This document shows positions 32,752 to 41,348 of a stretch of DNA of 64,000 nt, in pieces (within the stretch, counting starts at the first letter, position 1; every line of letters begins with the position of its first letter). The translations under genes were made by a program, and so were the position numbers. The stretch is from an uncultured Prevotella sp. (GTDB taxonomy: Bacteria; Bacteroidota; Bacteroidia; Bacteroidales; Bacteroidaceae): positions 1 through 64,000 of the forward strand of contig CALUHC010000021.1 in assembly GCA_944320355.1 (NCBI GenBank), given 5' to 3'. Under the pieces are notes generated by a model, which worked only from the letters and a program-made list of their open reading frames with translations, searched no databases and was not told where the DNA came from.

Positions 32752-33585
32752 TTAAATCTCGTCGGTGTGGTTAACGTCGTATGTTGCAGCTATTGTATAA
32801 CCAACCTCGTCGAGTGCGTAGGTGAGCTTGTCAATCTTGTTTGTGTAGAAGTTGTAAACAACCACAGCCACCCAAGAAGTGGCAATACCTGAAGCCGTGT
32901 TCACAAGGGCCTCGGAAATACCGGCAGACAGAGCCATAGAGTCAGCGCCACCGCCGCTTGACAGAGCCTGGAACGAACGGATCATACCCAACACAGTACC
33001 GAACAGAGCGGTAAGAGTACCGAGGGTTACGATGGTAGCAACGATCGGGAGGTTCATCTGCAGGGTAGGCATCTCAAGCTGGGTTGCCTCCTCGTGAGCC
33101 TGCTGGATCTTTGAAATCTTCTGTGCCTTCTTCATCGTCGAGTTGCCCTCTACCTCCTGATAGGTCTTGATAGAAGCTGAAACCACGTTTGCCACAGAGC
33201 CGCGCATCTTGTCGCAGAGCTGAAGTGCCTCCTGGAACTTGCCGGCCTTGATGAGCTGCTTAACCTGTGCGGTGAACTTGGCGAGGTTCATCGTGCCGAA
33301 TGCAGAGCGGAGTGCGAAGTAACGCTCAACGCCGAGGCACACAACAGTGAGGAACAAAGTGAAGATAAGACCTACCACAGGACCTCCCTTATAGACCGTA
33401 CCCATCAGGTTTGCGGGGTGAGCGGAAGTGTCGTTGCCCACGAAGTTGCTGGGGCTACCGAGTACGAAGAAATAGAAGCAATATGCTATGATGCAGCATA
33501 TCACCATGATCCAAATAGCGTTCTTAATACCTCCAAACCCCTGTTTTTTCTTAGCCGGGGCTACAGCTTTTGTTGAAGTTGCCAT
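32752..33585 (-). CDS. exbB: MotA/TolQ/ExbB proton channel protein
   Basis: 277-residue membrane protein with one N-terminal helix and two C-terminal helices around a cytoplasmic loop. Signature parts: FTLFLTVVCLGVERYFALRS near residues 73-92, and NLPIVATIVTLGTLTALFGT followed by VLGMIRSFQALS near residues 172-205, with the channel-lining Thr and Gly. The C-terminal helix has EALVNTASGIATSW near 220-233. The start at 33585 follows the promoter at 33692; the longer frame upstream is not conserved. It is the first gene of the Ton operon. Confidence 0.92.
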   Translation of the reverse strand: MATSTKAVAPAKKKQGFGGIKNAIWIMVICCIIAYCFYFFVLGSPSNFVGNDTSAHPANLMGTVYKGGPVVGLIFTLFLTVVCLGVERYFALRSAFGTMNLAKFTAQVKQLIKAGKFQEALQLCDKMRGSVANVVSASIKTYQEVEGNSTMKKAQKISKIQQAHEEATQLEMPTLQMNLPIVATIVTLGTLTALFGTVLGMIRSFQALSSGGGADSMALSAGISEALVNTASGIATSWVAVVVYNFYTNKIDKLTYALDEVGYTIAATYDVNHTDEI

Positions 33586-33691
33586 AATTGATTGATGTTT
33601 TTGTTTATGAATTAATAATGATTTTGTTTTAAGTTTACCGACGACGCACACTGCGCCGCCATTTTTTCAATCGGCTTTAGTTTCAATGGAG

Positions 33692-33699
33692 CAAAGATA
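33692..33699 (-). promoter_or_regulatory. TAnnTTTG promoter box of the exbB operon
   Basis: TATCTTTG on the minus strand, about 107 bases upstream of exbB. Confidence 0.65.
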
Positions 33700-33784
33700 A
33701 TAAAATTACTGACAAATCGGCAGAGGCTTAACATCTTTTAATCCACTTGTAACAAAAAAGCCCATTTTTATCATTTTACGCAGG

Positions 33785-34978
33785 TCATTTCAGCCCGGCT
33801 AAGGCTTCCTTGACGCGCCTCATGGCCTCGGTGATATTGTCCTCGCTCGTGGCATAGCTCATACGGAAGCACTCCGGGTCGCCGAAGGCATCGCCGCCAA
33901 CGGTCGCCACGTGTGCCTTCTCCAGCAGATACATGGCGAAGTCGGTCGAATTGGCTATCGTCGTCGTGCCATCGGTCTTGCCGAAGAAGCTGCTGCACTT
34001 TGGGAACACGTAGAAAGCTCCCTCCGGCACATTGACTTCAAGGCCAGGAACCTGGCGCACAAGGCTGACGATGAGGTCGCGGCGACGCTCGAAGGCACGG
34101 CGCATCTGCTCCACGCACTCCTGACTGGTGGTGTAAGCGGCCTCGGCAGCCTTCTGGCTTACTGAGCAAGGACCGCTGGTATATTGGCCCTGCAGCTTGT
34201 TGCACCCCTTGACTATCCACTCCGGCGCGGCTATGAAGCCTATGCGCCAGCCTGTCATGGCGTATGCCTTCGACACTCCGTTCACGACGATGGTGCGCTC
34301 CTTCATGCCGTCAAACTGGGCTATGCTTTCATGGCGACCGGTATATGTGATGTGCTCATATATCTCGTCAGCGAGCACATAAAGGTCTTCATGGCGCTTG
34401 ATGACCTCTGCCAGTCCCTCCAGCTCGGCCTTGGAGTAGACGCTGCCCGTTGGGTTGCTGGGCGAGCAGAGTATGAGAAGGCGTGTCTTTGGCGTGATGG
34501 CGGCCTCCAGCTGCTCGGGAGTCATCTTGAAGTTCTGCTCGAAGCCGGCGTTCACTATCACCGGCTCTCCGCCGGCGAGCTTTACCATCTGCGGGTAAGA
34601 CACCCAGTATGGTGAGGGGATTATGACCTCTTCGCCGTCGTTGACAAGAGCCATAACCGTGTTGCACACGCTCTGCTTGGCACCGTTCGACACGAGAATC
34701 TCGTTCACGCCATAGTCAAGTCCGTTCTCGTTCTTCAGCTTTGCCGATATGGCCTTGCGCAGGTCGGCATAGCCCGGGACGGGCGAATAGCGCGAGTAGT
34801 TGTCATCGATGGCCTTCTTTGCCGCCGCCTTGATGTGGTCGGGGGTGTTGAAGTCGGGCTCGCCCACGCTCATGTTGATAACGTCAATGCCCTGGGCCTT
34901 CATCTCTGCGCTTTTTTGCGACATAGCGAGCGTGGCCGAAGGAGCCAGCCGCTGCAGTCTATCTGATAGTTGTGCCAT
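33785..34978 (-). CDS. class I/II aminotransferase, aspartate aminotransferase-like
   Basis: 397-residue pyridoxal-phosphate enzyme, probably aspartate:2-oxoglutarate aminotransferase. Conserved features: INMSVGEPDFNTPDHIK near residues 34-50, YSPVPGYADLRKAIS near 64-78, SNGAKQSVCNTVMAL near 94-108, SPSNPTGSVYSKAELE near 171-186, the YVLADEIYEHITY region near 198-210, and the PLP lysine motif NGVSKAYAMTGWRIG near 228-242 (Lys near 232). Related enzymes act on several amino acids, so the symbol is left empty. It is a single gene with a promoter box at 35009-35016. Confidence 0.92.
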   Translation of the reverse strand: MAQLSDRLQRLAPSATLAMSQKSAEMKAQGIDVINMSVGEPDFNTPDHIKAAAKKAIDDNYSRYSPVPGYADLRKAISAKLKNENGLDYGVNEILVSNGAKQSVCNTVMALVNDGEEVIIPSPYWVSYPQMVKLAGGEPVIVNAGFEQNFKMTPEQLEAAITPKTRLLILCSPSNPTGSVYSKAELEGLAEVIKRHEDLYVLADEIYEHITYTGRHESIAQFDGMKERTIVVNGVSKAYAMTGWRIGFIAAPEWIVKGCNKLQGQYTSGPCSVSQKAAEAAYTTSQECVEQMRRAFERRRDLIVSLVRQVPGLEVNVPEGAFYVFPKCSSFFGKTDGTTTIANSTDFAMYLLEKAHVATVGGDAFGDPECFRMSYATSEDNITEAMRRVKEALAGLK

Positions 34979-35008
34979 GTTTTCTTGTATTGCTTTTTAA
35001 TCTTTCTG

Positions 35009-35016
35009 CAAAATTA
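35009..35016 (-). promoter_or_regulatory. TAnnTTTG promoter box of the aminotransferase gene
   Basis: TAATTTTG on the minus strand, 30 bases before the start codon. Confidence 0.65.
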
Positions 35017-35095
35017 AATAATTTATTCTGCCCGAAGAAGGAATTAAATTATTTTATGTGTTTATTCAAAGAATTGTAACAGAAACGCCACCTGC

Positions 35096-36304
35096 TCAGA
35101 TGTGGAGCGTATGCCCCATACGGTCCTTTTTCGTCTTCAGGTATTTGTAGTCATACTCGTTGGGTGTCACCTCTATCGGCACATTCTCCACTATTTCCAG
35201 CCCGTAAGCCTCCAGTCCGACGCGCTTCGTGGGGTTGTTGGTGAGCAGGCGCATCTTGTGCACGCCGAGGTGGCGCAGCATCTGCGCGCCGCAGCCGTAG
35301 TCTCGCTCGTCGGGCTTGAATCCGAGGTGCACGTTGGCGTCCACCGTGTCGTAGCCCTCCTCCTGCAGCTTGTACGCCTTTATCTTGTTCATCAGGCCGA
35401 TGCCCCTACCCTCTTGCTGCATATATATGAGCACGCCCTTGCCTTCCTTCTCTATCATCTCCATGGCCTTGTGCAGCTGCTCGCCGCAGTCGCACCGCTT
35501 GCTGCCCAATATGTCGCCCGTGGCGCACGACGAGTGCACTCGCACGAGCACCGGCTCGTCCTCGCGCCACGTGCCCTTGATGAGAGCCATGTGCTCCAAG
35601 CCACTGCTCGTCTGGCGGAATGGTATGAGCTTGAAGTGGCCGTGCTCTGTGGGCATATCCACCTCCGTGCCCACCTCTATGAGCGACTCTGTGCGCAGGC
35701 GGTAGGCTATGAGGTCCTTGATGGCTATCACCTTCAGGCCGTGTGCGTCGGCGAAGGCGCGCAGCTCGGGCAGCCGCGCCATGGTACCGTCGTCGTTCAT
35801 TATCTCCATGAGCGCGCCGGCGGGATACAGCCCGGCGAGCTTGCACAGGTCGATGGTGGCCTCGGTGTGGCCCGAGCGGCGCAACACTCCGTGGTCCTGG
35901 GCGTAAAGCGGGTTTATGTGGCCTGGACGCCCGAAAGTCTGCGGGGTCGACGCCGGGTCGGCCAGGGCGCGGATGGTGGCCGCGCGGTCGGCAGCCGACA
36001 CACCCGTTGTGCACCCTTCGAGTTTGTCAACAGTCACGGTGAACGGCGTGCCGAGCACCGAAGTGTTGTCCTCCACCTGCCGCGGCAGGTCCAGCTCGTC
36101 GCATCGGCTCATGGTTATCGGGGCGCAGAGCACCCCTCGGGCGTGCTTCAGCATGAAGTTCACCTTTTCCGGCGTTATCTTCTCGGCGGCTATTATCAAG
36201 TCGCCCTCGTTCTCGCGGTCCTCGTCGTCGACCACAATCACGAACTTGCCCTCGCGGAAATCGTCGAGAGCGTCTTCTATAGTGTCAAGTCTTATATCTG
36301 CCAT
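35096..36304 (-). CDS. ribBA: bifunctional DHBP synthase / GTP cyclohydrolase II
   Basis: 402-residue riboflavin enzyme. The N-terminal half makes 3,4-dihydroxy-2-butanone 4-phosphate from ribulose 5-phosphate ([18 protein letters not shown] near residues 24-41, [20 protein letters not shown] near 128-147). The C-terminal half opens GTP ([20 protein letters not shown] near 253-272 with the zinc cysteines, then [18 protein letters not shown] near 294-311). Both active sites look intact. No other rib gene lies in the window. No promoter box is evident just upstream, so it may be transcribed with the lptF/G-like gene, 165 bases upstream, across a GC-rich hairpin region. Confidence 0.95.
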   Translation of the reverse strand: MADIRLDTIEDALDDFREGKFVIVVDDEDRENEGDLIIAAEKITPEKVNFMLKHARGVLCAPITMSRCDELDLPRQVEDNTSVLGTPFTVTVDKLEGCTTGVSAADRAATIRALADPASTPQTFGRPGHINPLYAQDHGVLRRSGHTEATIDLCKLAGLYPAGALMEIMNDDGTMARLPELRAFADAHGLKVIAIKDLIAYRLRTESLIEVGTEVDMPTEHGHFKLIPFRQTSSGLEHMALIKGTWREDEPVLVRVHSSCATGDILGSKRCDCGEQLHKAMEMIEKEGKGVLIYMQQEGRGIGLMNKIKAYKLQEEGYDTVDANVHLGFKPDERDYGCGAQMLRHLGVHKMRLLTNNPTKRVGLEAYGLEIVENVPIEVTPNEYDYKYLKTKKDRMGHTLHI

Positions 36305-36344
36305 ATATCTTTATTATACATTATATTAATAGTTGCATGGAGAC

Positions 36345-36440
36345 AGCCCCTCGCCGACCCTCCCCCGTGGGGAGGGAGCCGCTGCGCCCATCCACTTGAC
36401 AGCCTCCCCCACCGGGGGAGGTTGGAGGGGGCTTCCTTCC
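36345..36440. repeat. GC-rich hairpin repeats upstream of ribBA
   Basis: CCCTCCCCCGTGGGGAGGG and CCTCCCCCACCGGGGGAGG are two hairpin units of the CCTCC...GGAGG intergenic type. They could attenuate read-through from the lptF/G gene into ribBA. Confidence 0.6.
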
Positions 36441-36469
36441 ACGTTTCTCCCGCACGGGTTTTTACCTTT

Positions 36470-38395
36470 TTACTCCTTTACTTTTTTACCTTTCTCTGCC
36501 TCCATCTCTCCTATCCGCGCCACAATCGCGTCGTTGGCCATACGTATGGCCTTGAGGTCACGCAGCAGGCGCAGGCGGAAACGCACCATGCGGAAGTAGA
36601 AGAACACGCCGAGCGGTATCACTATGCCCACCGCGGCGTTGAGCCACCTGGCCCGGAACGGGCGCGTGTGTGCGTGGGTGGCCATATAGGGATACTTGTT
36701 CAGCTCTGTCAGTATCACCTTGTCCCTTGTGTTCGACAGGTCTTCTATCACCTTTTCCAAGTCTTCGCTTATCCGGCGGATGTCCCTGTCGTCGCCCTCG
36801 CGGAAGAACACCTTCAGCGGGTTTGGCAGCCTCAGCAGGCTGTGCCGCTTCGAGTAGCCGTCTATCTCCGCGCTCACAGTCCCGAGAGAGGCTGCGTCGG
36901 AGGCATAGTCCGGGTCGGTTATTATCACCTCTTTCCTGTATACATGACGCTTGCGGCGCAGCCCAAGCATGGAACTGATTATCGAGCTGTACAGATCCAT
37001 GTTGAACACCACCGAGTCGTTGTTGGCCTTGTAGGTGAAGAACACTGCCAGCGGCGTGAGCACCGCCGTGGATATCAGCTTGCCGAACCATACCGTCCAC
37101 ACACCGTCGCGCGCCATCTTCATGCCAGAGTTCTCGAAGATGAAGTAGACTATGAACACGAGCACCGACACGATGACCGGCACTCCCAGCCCGCCCTTGC
37201 GTATGATTGCGCCCAGCGGAGCGCCTATGAAGAAGAATATGATGCACGACAGCGACAGCGTCACCTTGCCTATGGCCTCTATCTGGTGCGTGCGCACGTT
37301 GCGGTTCAGCCCCTTCATGTAGTCGCCCTTCATGTTCATCTCCGAAGCGTACATCTGCACATTGTTCAGCGCGGCCTTCATGGCACGCTGCTTGGCCTCG
37401 GGCGACAGCCTCATGTAGATGGAGTCTATGTCGGTGGTATCGGCCTTGGCCACCGCCACGGCCTTCAGTGAGTCCTCCTTGCTGAGCTGCGGCAGCCTGA
37501 AGGTGGTGCGGCGGGAGTCGGCCAAGAACGAACGGGCCACGCTGTCGTTGTACTCCCTGATGGAGTCGAGGTCATGGAATATCTTCCCCATGCTCTTGGA
37601 GCGGGCATCGGCCGATATGCCCGCCACGTCGGCCATGTTGAACCCACCGTCAAAGTCGAGCACTATCTGCTTCGTGGAGAACGTCTCGCGGCGGTAAGGC
37701 ACGCTCGCGCTGCCCGCCAAGTCCTGCGAGCGCATATTCTCAAACCACTCCCCGCTGTAGAGCGTCAGCAGCAGGTGCTTCTTCTCCTCGGTCGACTGCA
37801 GCCGGCCCGAGTCGGCCAGAATGATGGCCGCGTCCTCATAGCTGCCGTTCATGCGGTATATCATCACGCCATAGAGCATACCCGTGCCCACGGCTTTCTT
37901 CTGCACATAAATGTTACAATTGGGTATTCCGTCGTAGAATATGCCCTCGGGGATTTCCAGCTCCGGGCTCTTCTGCTTCATCGACAGCAACAACTGGCTG
38001 AACGACTTGTTGGCCTCAGGGCCGATGACGTTCTGAAAGTAGAACGAGCAACAGGCCAACAGGCACACTATGACAATGAGCGAGCGCATGGACTGCAACA
38101 GAGATATGCCCGCCGCCTTTATGGCCGTGAGCTCCGAGCTCTCGCCCAGGTTGCCGTAGGCAATCAGCGACGACAGCAGGATGGCCAACGGAAAGGCCTG
38201 CGGCACGAGCATAAGGCCCATATACCAGAAGAACTGCGCCAGCACCTCAAGCGACAAGCCCTTGCCTATCAGCTCGTCCACATAGCGCCAAAGGAACTGC
38301 ATCATCAGCACAAACTGGCAGATGAAAAAAGTTCCCAAGAACAACAGCCCGAACTGCTTGACAATGAATACGTCTAACTTCTTTACGCGGAGCAT
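36470..38395 (-). CDS. LptF/LptG family permease
   Basis: 641-residue YjgP/YjgQ-family membrane protein that extracts lipopolysaccharide from the inner membrane together with LptB. Two blocks of three membrane helices flank a periplasmic beta-jellyroll domain. Block one has LDVFIVKQFGLLFLGTFFIC near residues 8-27 and the coupling region SSELTAIKAAGISLLQSM near 86-103. The second block begins near 375 (GKVTLSLSCIIFFFIGAPLG). The C-terminus adds about 150 residues with further helices, longer than E. coli LptF or LptG (about 360). This extended single protein is usual in Bacteroidetes. Promoter box at 38445-38452. Confidence 0.88.
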   Translation of the reverse strand: MLRVKKLDVFIVKQFGLLFLGTFFICQFVLMMQFLWRYVDELIGKGLSLEVLAQFFWYMGLMLVPQAFPLAILLSSLIAYGNLGESSELTAIKAAGISLLQSMRSLIVIVCLLACCSFYFQNVIGPEANKSFSQLLLSMKQKSPELEIPEGIFYDGIPNCNIYVQKKAVGTGMLYGVMIYRMNGSYEDAAIILADSGRLQSTEEKKHLLLTLYSGEWFENMRSQDLAGSASVPYRRETFSTKQIVLDFDGGFNMADVAGISADARSKSMGKIFHDLDSIREYNDSVARSFLADSRRTTFRLPQLSKEDSLKAVAVAKADTTDIDSIYMRLSPEAKQRAMKAALNNVQMYASEMNMKGDYMKGLNRNVRTHQIEAIGKVTLSLSCIIFFFIGAPLGAIIRKGGLGVPVIVSVLVFIVYFIFENSGMKMARDGVWTVWFGKLISTAVLTPLAVFFTYKANNDSVVFNMDLYSSIISSMLGLRRKRHVYRKEVIITDPDYASDAASLGTVSAEIDGYSKRHSLLRLPNPLKVFFREGDDRDIRRISEDLEKVIEDLSNTRDKVILTELNKYPYMATHAHTRPFRARWLNAAVGIVIPLGVFFYFRMVRFRLRLLRDLKAIRMANDAIVARIGEMEAEKGKKVKE

Positions 38396-38444
38396 TCCTG
38401 ATTTTATGGTTGTGGCGGTCTGCCTTTGGCGGCATCCCAGCCTG

Positions 38445-38452
38445 CAAAATTA
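38445..38452 (-). promoter_or_regulatory. TAnnTTTG promoter box of the lptF/G-like gene
   Basis: TAATTTTG on the minus strand, 49 bases before the start codon. Confidence 0.65.
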
Positions 38453-38500
38453 GCATAAAAAAGTCATAGTGCGCCCCATTTTGCCGTTTTTTGCAGTTTT

Positions 38501-38899
38501 TTACAATCCGCTCACGTTGTGCAGCCTATACAGGTTGTCGCGCCATAGGCTCCGCAGCCCGTCCTCATCGCCAGCTTCGGCAAAGTCTGTGATGAGCAGC
38601 GCCAGCGTCCCCGTGTCCTCGCTCGCCGTTATCCGTATCTCCCAATACTCGCCGACAGCCTCTTCCGGCACCCACTTCAGCCTTATGTGGCTGAACTTCC
38701 GGCGGTCAAGCAGTTTCGACACCTTTATGTCCTGCCCACTCCAGCTCTCTCCCCAGGTGAAGGTCATTGCCTCCCCGTCGTCGTCCACCCGGTCGGCCAT
38801 CCACTTCTGCAGGCCGTCCGCATTGCCTATCATCTTCCAGACTATCGTAGGAGATTTCACCGACAGCGGATACTCGATGACAATCTTTTTCCGTTTCAT
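38501..38899 (-). CDS. START-like (SRPBCC) domain protein
   Basis: 132-residue single-domain protein of the START/SRPBCC helix-grip fold. The opening KKIVIEYPLSVKSPTIVWKM with a following GNADGLQKWMADRV matches the Bacteroidetes START-like family, and the sandwich ends in a long C-terminal helix (DGLRSLWRDNLYRLHNVSG). Such proteins bind a hydrophobic ligand in a central cavity; the ligand is unknown here. It is cytoplasmic. It has its own promoter box at 38949-38956 and is encoded just upstream of the lptF/G-like gene on the same strand. Confidence 0.85.
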   Translation of the reverse strand: MKRKKIVIEYPLSVKSPTIVWKMIGNADGLQKWMADRVDDDGEAMTFTWGESWSGQDIKVSKLLDRRKFSHIRLKWVPEEAVGEYWEIRITASEDTGTLALLITDFAEAGDEDGLRSLWRDNLYRLHNVSGL

Positions 38900-38948
38900 A
38901 TCTCAGGTCCTTATATATATAATAGGTGTAATATCGCCTTTGACAATG

Positions 38949-38956
38949 CAAAAATA
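38949..38956 (-). promoter_or_regulatory. TAnnTTTG promoter box of the START-like gene
   Basis: TATTTTTG on the minus strand, 49 bases before the start codon. Confidence 0.6.
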
Positions 38957-39019
38957 CATTTTTCACGCAAAAAACAAAATAAAATCGTGTAAAAGTTTTG
39001 TGAAATCATTTTTTTATGC

Positions 39020-39027
39020 TACCTTTG
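39020..39027 (+). promoter_or_regulatory. TAnnTTTG promoter box of tRNA-Met
   Basis: TACCTTTG, 19 bases before the tRNA 5' end. Confidence 0.7.
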
Positions 39028-39046
39028 CACCCGCAAAACAACGCAT

Positions 39047-39120
39047 GGCGGGATAGCTCAGCTGGTTAGAGCGTCGGATTCATAATCCGGAGGTCGTGGG
39101 TTCGGGTCCCACCCCCGCTA
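39047..39120 (+). tRNA. tRNA-Met (CAT anticodon)
   Basis: Complete cloverleaf: D arm GCTC...GAGC, anticodon arm TCGGA-TTCATAA-TCCGG with CAT at 39081-39083, variable loop AGGTC, T arm GTGGG-TTCGGGT-CCCAC. CCA is not encoded. The acceptor stem has a G-T pair at the end and an A-C mismatch at its base. The general form is an elongator type. A terminator follows. Confidence 0.9.
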
Positions 39121-39134
39121 CATCAACAAAAAGG

Positions 39135-39162
39135 CAACAGCCATTTGGCTGTTGTCTTTTTT
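39135..39162 (+). terminator. terminator after tRNA-Met
   Basis: CAACAGCC and GGCTGTTG form a stem with ATTT loop, followed by TCTTTTTT. Confidence 0.85.
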
Positions 39163-39258
39163 CATGGCAGCAAGCGCCGCACTGCCGCCCCGCCGCCCGC
39201 CCGCCAAACCACAACCGCGAGCCGCCCGCAATGTCTGAAACCGCAAAGCACGACAACG

Positions 39259-39288
39259 AAAAAGGGCCTCCCCACGGGGAAGCCCTTT
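39259..39288 (-). terminator. terminator after the ferredoxin gene
   Basis: On the minus strand AAAGGGCTTCCCC and GGGGAGGCCCTTT pair and are followed by T residues, 24 bases after the ferredoxin stop. Confidence 0.8.
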
Positions 39289-39311
39289 ATCTCGAATTGA
39301 AGAATATCCGA

Positions 39312-39479
39312 TTAGCCGAGGTGGATAGCCTCTGACGGACATACATCAGCGCAAGTGCCGCACTCTGTGCAGGCATCGGGGTTGATTGAATACTTCTCGC
39401 CCTCGGAGATAGCTCCTGCGGGGCACTCATCGATGCAGGTACCGCATGCGATGCAATCGTCACTAATTACGTAAGCCAT
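39312..39479 (-). CDS. 2[4Fe-4S] ferredoxin
   Basis: 55-residue electron carrier, shorter than many gene-finding cut-offs but clear. It reads MAYVISDDCIACGTCIDECP, AGAISEGEKYSINPDA, CTECGTCADVCPSEAIHLG. Two CxxCxxCxxxCP motifs give eight cysteines for two 4Fe-4S clusters. This is the clostridial type of low-potential ferredoxin, used by anaerobes for pyruvate oxidation and hydrogen or NADH metabolism. The gene is monocistronic, with a promoter box at 39522-39529 and a terminator at 39259-39288. The frame is open only between those signals, which fixes both ends. Confidence 0.95.
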   Translation of the reverse strand: MAYVISDDCIACGTCIDECPAGAISEGEKYSINPDACTECGTCADVCPSEAIHLG

Positions 39480-39521
39480 AATAATATATTTTTAAAACGT
39501 TAATACCTAAAAATCGGTATG

Positions 39522-39529
39522 CAAAGGTA
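39522..39529 (-). promoter_or_regulatory. TAnnTTTG promoter box of the ferredoxin gene
   Basis: TACCTTTG on the minus strand, 42 bases before the start codon. Confidence 0.7.
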
Positions 39530-39769
39530 GTAATTAATTCGTAACGTACCAACTTTTGGGCGATTATTTTTTCATAATTTGCATTTACCGAGCAACGGCA
39601 CGCCATTTAAGAGTGCTGCCACGCCACTGCAAGCCGCCATCCGCCGCCACGCAACAGCCACGGGCCAGGCCGGCAGCAAGCCTGCCAACCCGGCGGCAGA
39701 ACGCGGCGAAAGCGCAGCGATTGTGACCCTAAAATATAATAAGAAGGTGGAAAATGCGTTATAATAAAT

Positions 39770-40519
39770 ATGACTATCAAGAAGATACTGACACTCACCA
39801 TAGCGCTGGCGGCACTGGTCAACTCCGCCGCGCAGGAGCGCCTGGCGCAAAACAAGCCCTACATCGACCTGCGACCCCTGCACTTCGGCATCCTTGTCGG
39901 GATGCACCTGCAAGACATAGAGTTCGAGAACGTGGGACCGCAGACCGTCACCGCAGCCGACGGCACGCAGCAGGAGCAGCTCATACTCTGCGACGCCGAG
40001 CGCTGGAACCCGGGCTTCAGCGTGGGCGTGCTGGCCGACCTGCGGCTCAACAACCACCTGTCGCTGCGCTTCACCCCCACCATGCACTTCGGAGCGAAGC
40101 ACCTCAGGTTCATCAACCTGAGCCAGACCGACGAAAACGGGCAGCCGCACCGCGAGACACAAGACCTGAAGAGCACGTACATATCGCTGCCCGTAGACCT
40201 GAAGTTCAGCGCCGTCCGCTTCAACAACTACCGTCCGTACATCATGGCCGGCATCAACCCGATGATAAATCTCTCGGGCGAGGACCGCGACTACGTGCGC
40301 CTGAAGCGTTACGACACACTCATAGAAGTGGGCATGGGGTGCGACCTCTACCTGCGGTTCTTCAAGCTGATACCTGAGCTTAAGTTCTGTTTCAGCCTCA
40401 CGGACGCGCTCGACAAGAACCACGCCGCCAACCTGCAGGACCCCAACATGAGGGCATACGCCAACTCGGTGACGGCAGGCAGCACCAAGATGTTTGTGCT
40501 CACCTTCTACTTTGAATAG
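39770..40519 (+). CDS. PorT-family outer-membrane beta-barrel protein
   Basis: 249-residue exported protein. The signal peptide (MTIKKILTLTIALAALVNSA) is followed by an eight-stranded barrel-like pattern of alternating strands ending in an aromatic residue (FVLTFYFE). Segments such as PLHFGILVGMHLQDIEF, RFTPTMHFGAKHLRFINL, STYISLPVDLKFSAVRFNNY and RPYIMAGINPMINL fit the PorT family. PorT of Porphyromonas is part of the type IX secretion pathway; many related barrels have no known role, so I do not give the symbol. Its 3' end overlaps the convergent metallophosphatase gene by 20 bases. No TAnnTTTG box is clear upstream. Confidence 0.75.
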   Translation: MTIKKILTLTIALAALVNSAAQERLAQNKPYIDLRPLHFGILVGMHLQDIEFENVGPQTVTAADGTQQEQLILCDAERWNPGFSVGVLADLRLNNHLSLRFTPTMHFGAKHLRFINLSQTDENGQPHRETQDLKSTYISLPVDLKFSAVRFNNYRPYIMAGINPMINLSGEDRDYVRLKRYDTLIEVGMGCDLYLRFFKLIPELKFCFSLTDALDKNHAANLQDPNMRAYANSVTAGSTKMFVLTFYFE

Positions 40520-41348
40520 CCATCACCACCCTGCCCACGTAGACTCCGTGCTTGCCGTTCTGCTCCACGGGAACGCGGCGGCCTGAGCCATCTGCCACAT
40601 ATTCCATCTTTTCCATATATGTGTGCGAGTGTCCGCCGAGCACAAGGTCTATGCCCCGCGTGCCGGCCACCAGCGCGCTGTCGTCCACATCGGGCGCAGG
40701 CATCTGCCAGCCTAAGTGCGACAGGCATATCACCACGTCGCAACTGTCTTCCCCCCTAAGCTGCCCTACCACCCGGCGGGCTGTCTCCACAGGGTCGAGA
40801 TACCTCACTCCGCCATAATTGTCCTTGGCCACCAGCCCTTCGAGACGCGGCGAAAGGCCGAACACCCCTATCTTGACACCCTGCCTTTCCACTATTGTGT
40901 ATGGCCTGACGAGGCCTTCGAGCGGCGTGCCGGCGAAGTCGTAGTTGGCGCAAACCACCGGGAACCGTGCCGCGCGGACAAGCCGCGCCAGGTTGTCGAG
41001 GCCGTAGTCGAACTCGTGGTTGCCTATCGTGGCAGCGTCATAGCCCATCATGTTCATCAGCCCCACCTCAACATCGCCCTTGAAGAGCGTGTAGTAAGGC
41101 GACCCTTGCGAGAAGTCGCCGCTGTCGAAGAGCAGCAGCCCAGGGTTCTTGGCGCGCTCCTCGCGCACCAAGGCCACGCGGCGCACGAAGCCTCCGCGGC
41201 CGGCTGTCAGTGTGTCGTCTATGTTCACGCTGAGCGGCTTCACCGCGCTGTGCGTGTCGTTGGTGTGCAGCACCACCAGTTCCTTCTGCCCCCATGAGGC
41301 CAGGCAGGCCGCCATGGCCACACATATCACATATAGTCTCGCTCTCAT
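40500..41348 (-). CDS. periplasmic metallophosphatase (5'-nucleotidase N-domain)
   Basis: 282-residue exported calcineurin-like phosphoesterase, corresponding to the catalytic N-terminal half of UshA-type 5'-nucleotidases. A signal peptide ends near AACLASWG. Metal-binding motifs: VVLHTNDTHSAV near residues 25-36 (Asp and His), LLFDSGDFSQGSPYY near 72-86, ATIGNHEFDYGLDNL near 105-119 (Asn-His), CLSHLGWQ near 208-215, and LVLGGHSHTYME near 235-246. It lacks the C-terminal substrate domain, which is encoded by the immediately upstream gene; the two overlap as ATGA. Together they probably hydrolyse nucleotides in the periplasm. Confidence 0.88.
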   Translation of the reverse strand: MRARLYVICVAMAACLASWGQKELVVLHTNDTHSAVKPLSVNIDDTLTAGRGGFVRRVALVREERAKNPGLLLFDSGDFSQGSPYYTLFKGDVEVGLMNMMGYDAATIGNHEFDYGLDNLARLVRAARFPVVCANYDFAGTPLEGLVRPYTIVERQGVKIGVFGLSPRLEGLVAKDNYGGVRYLDPVETARRVVGQLRGEDSCDVVICLSHLGWQMPAPDVDDSALVAGTRGIDLVLGGHSHTYMEKMEYVADGSGRRVPVEQNGKHGVYVGRVVMAIQSRR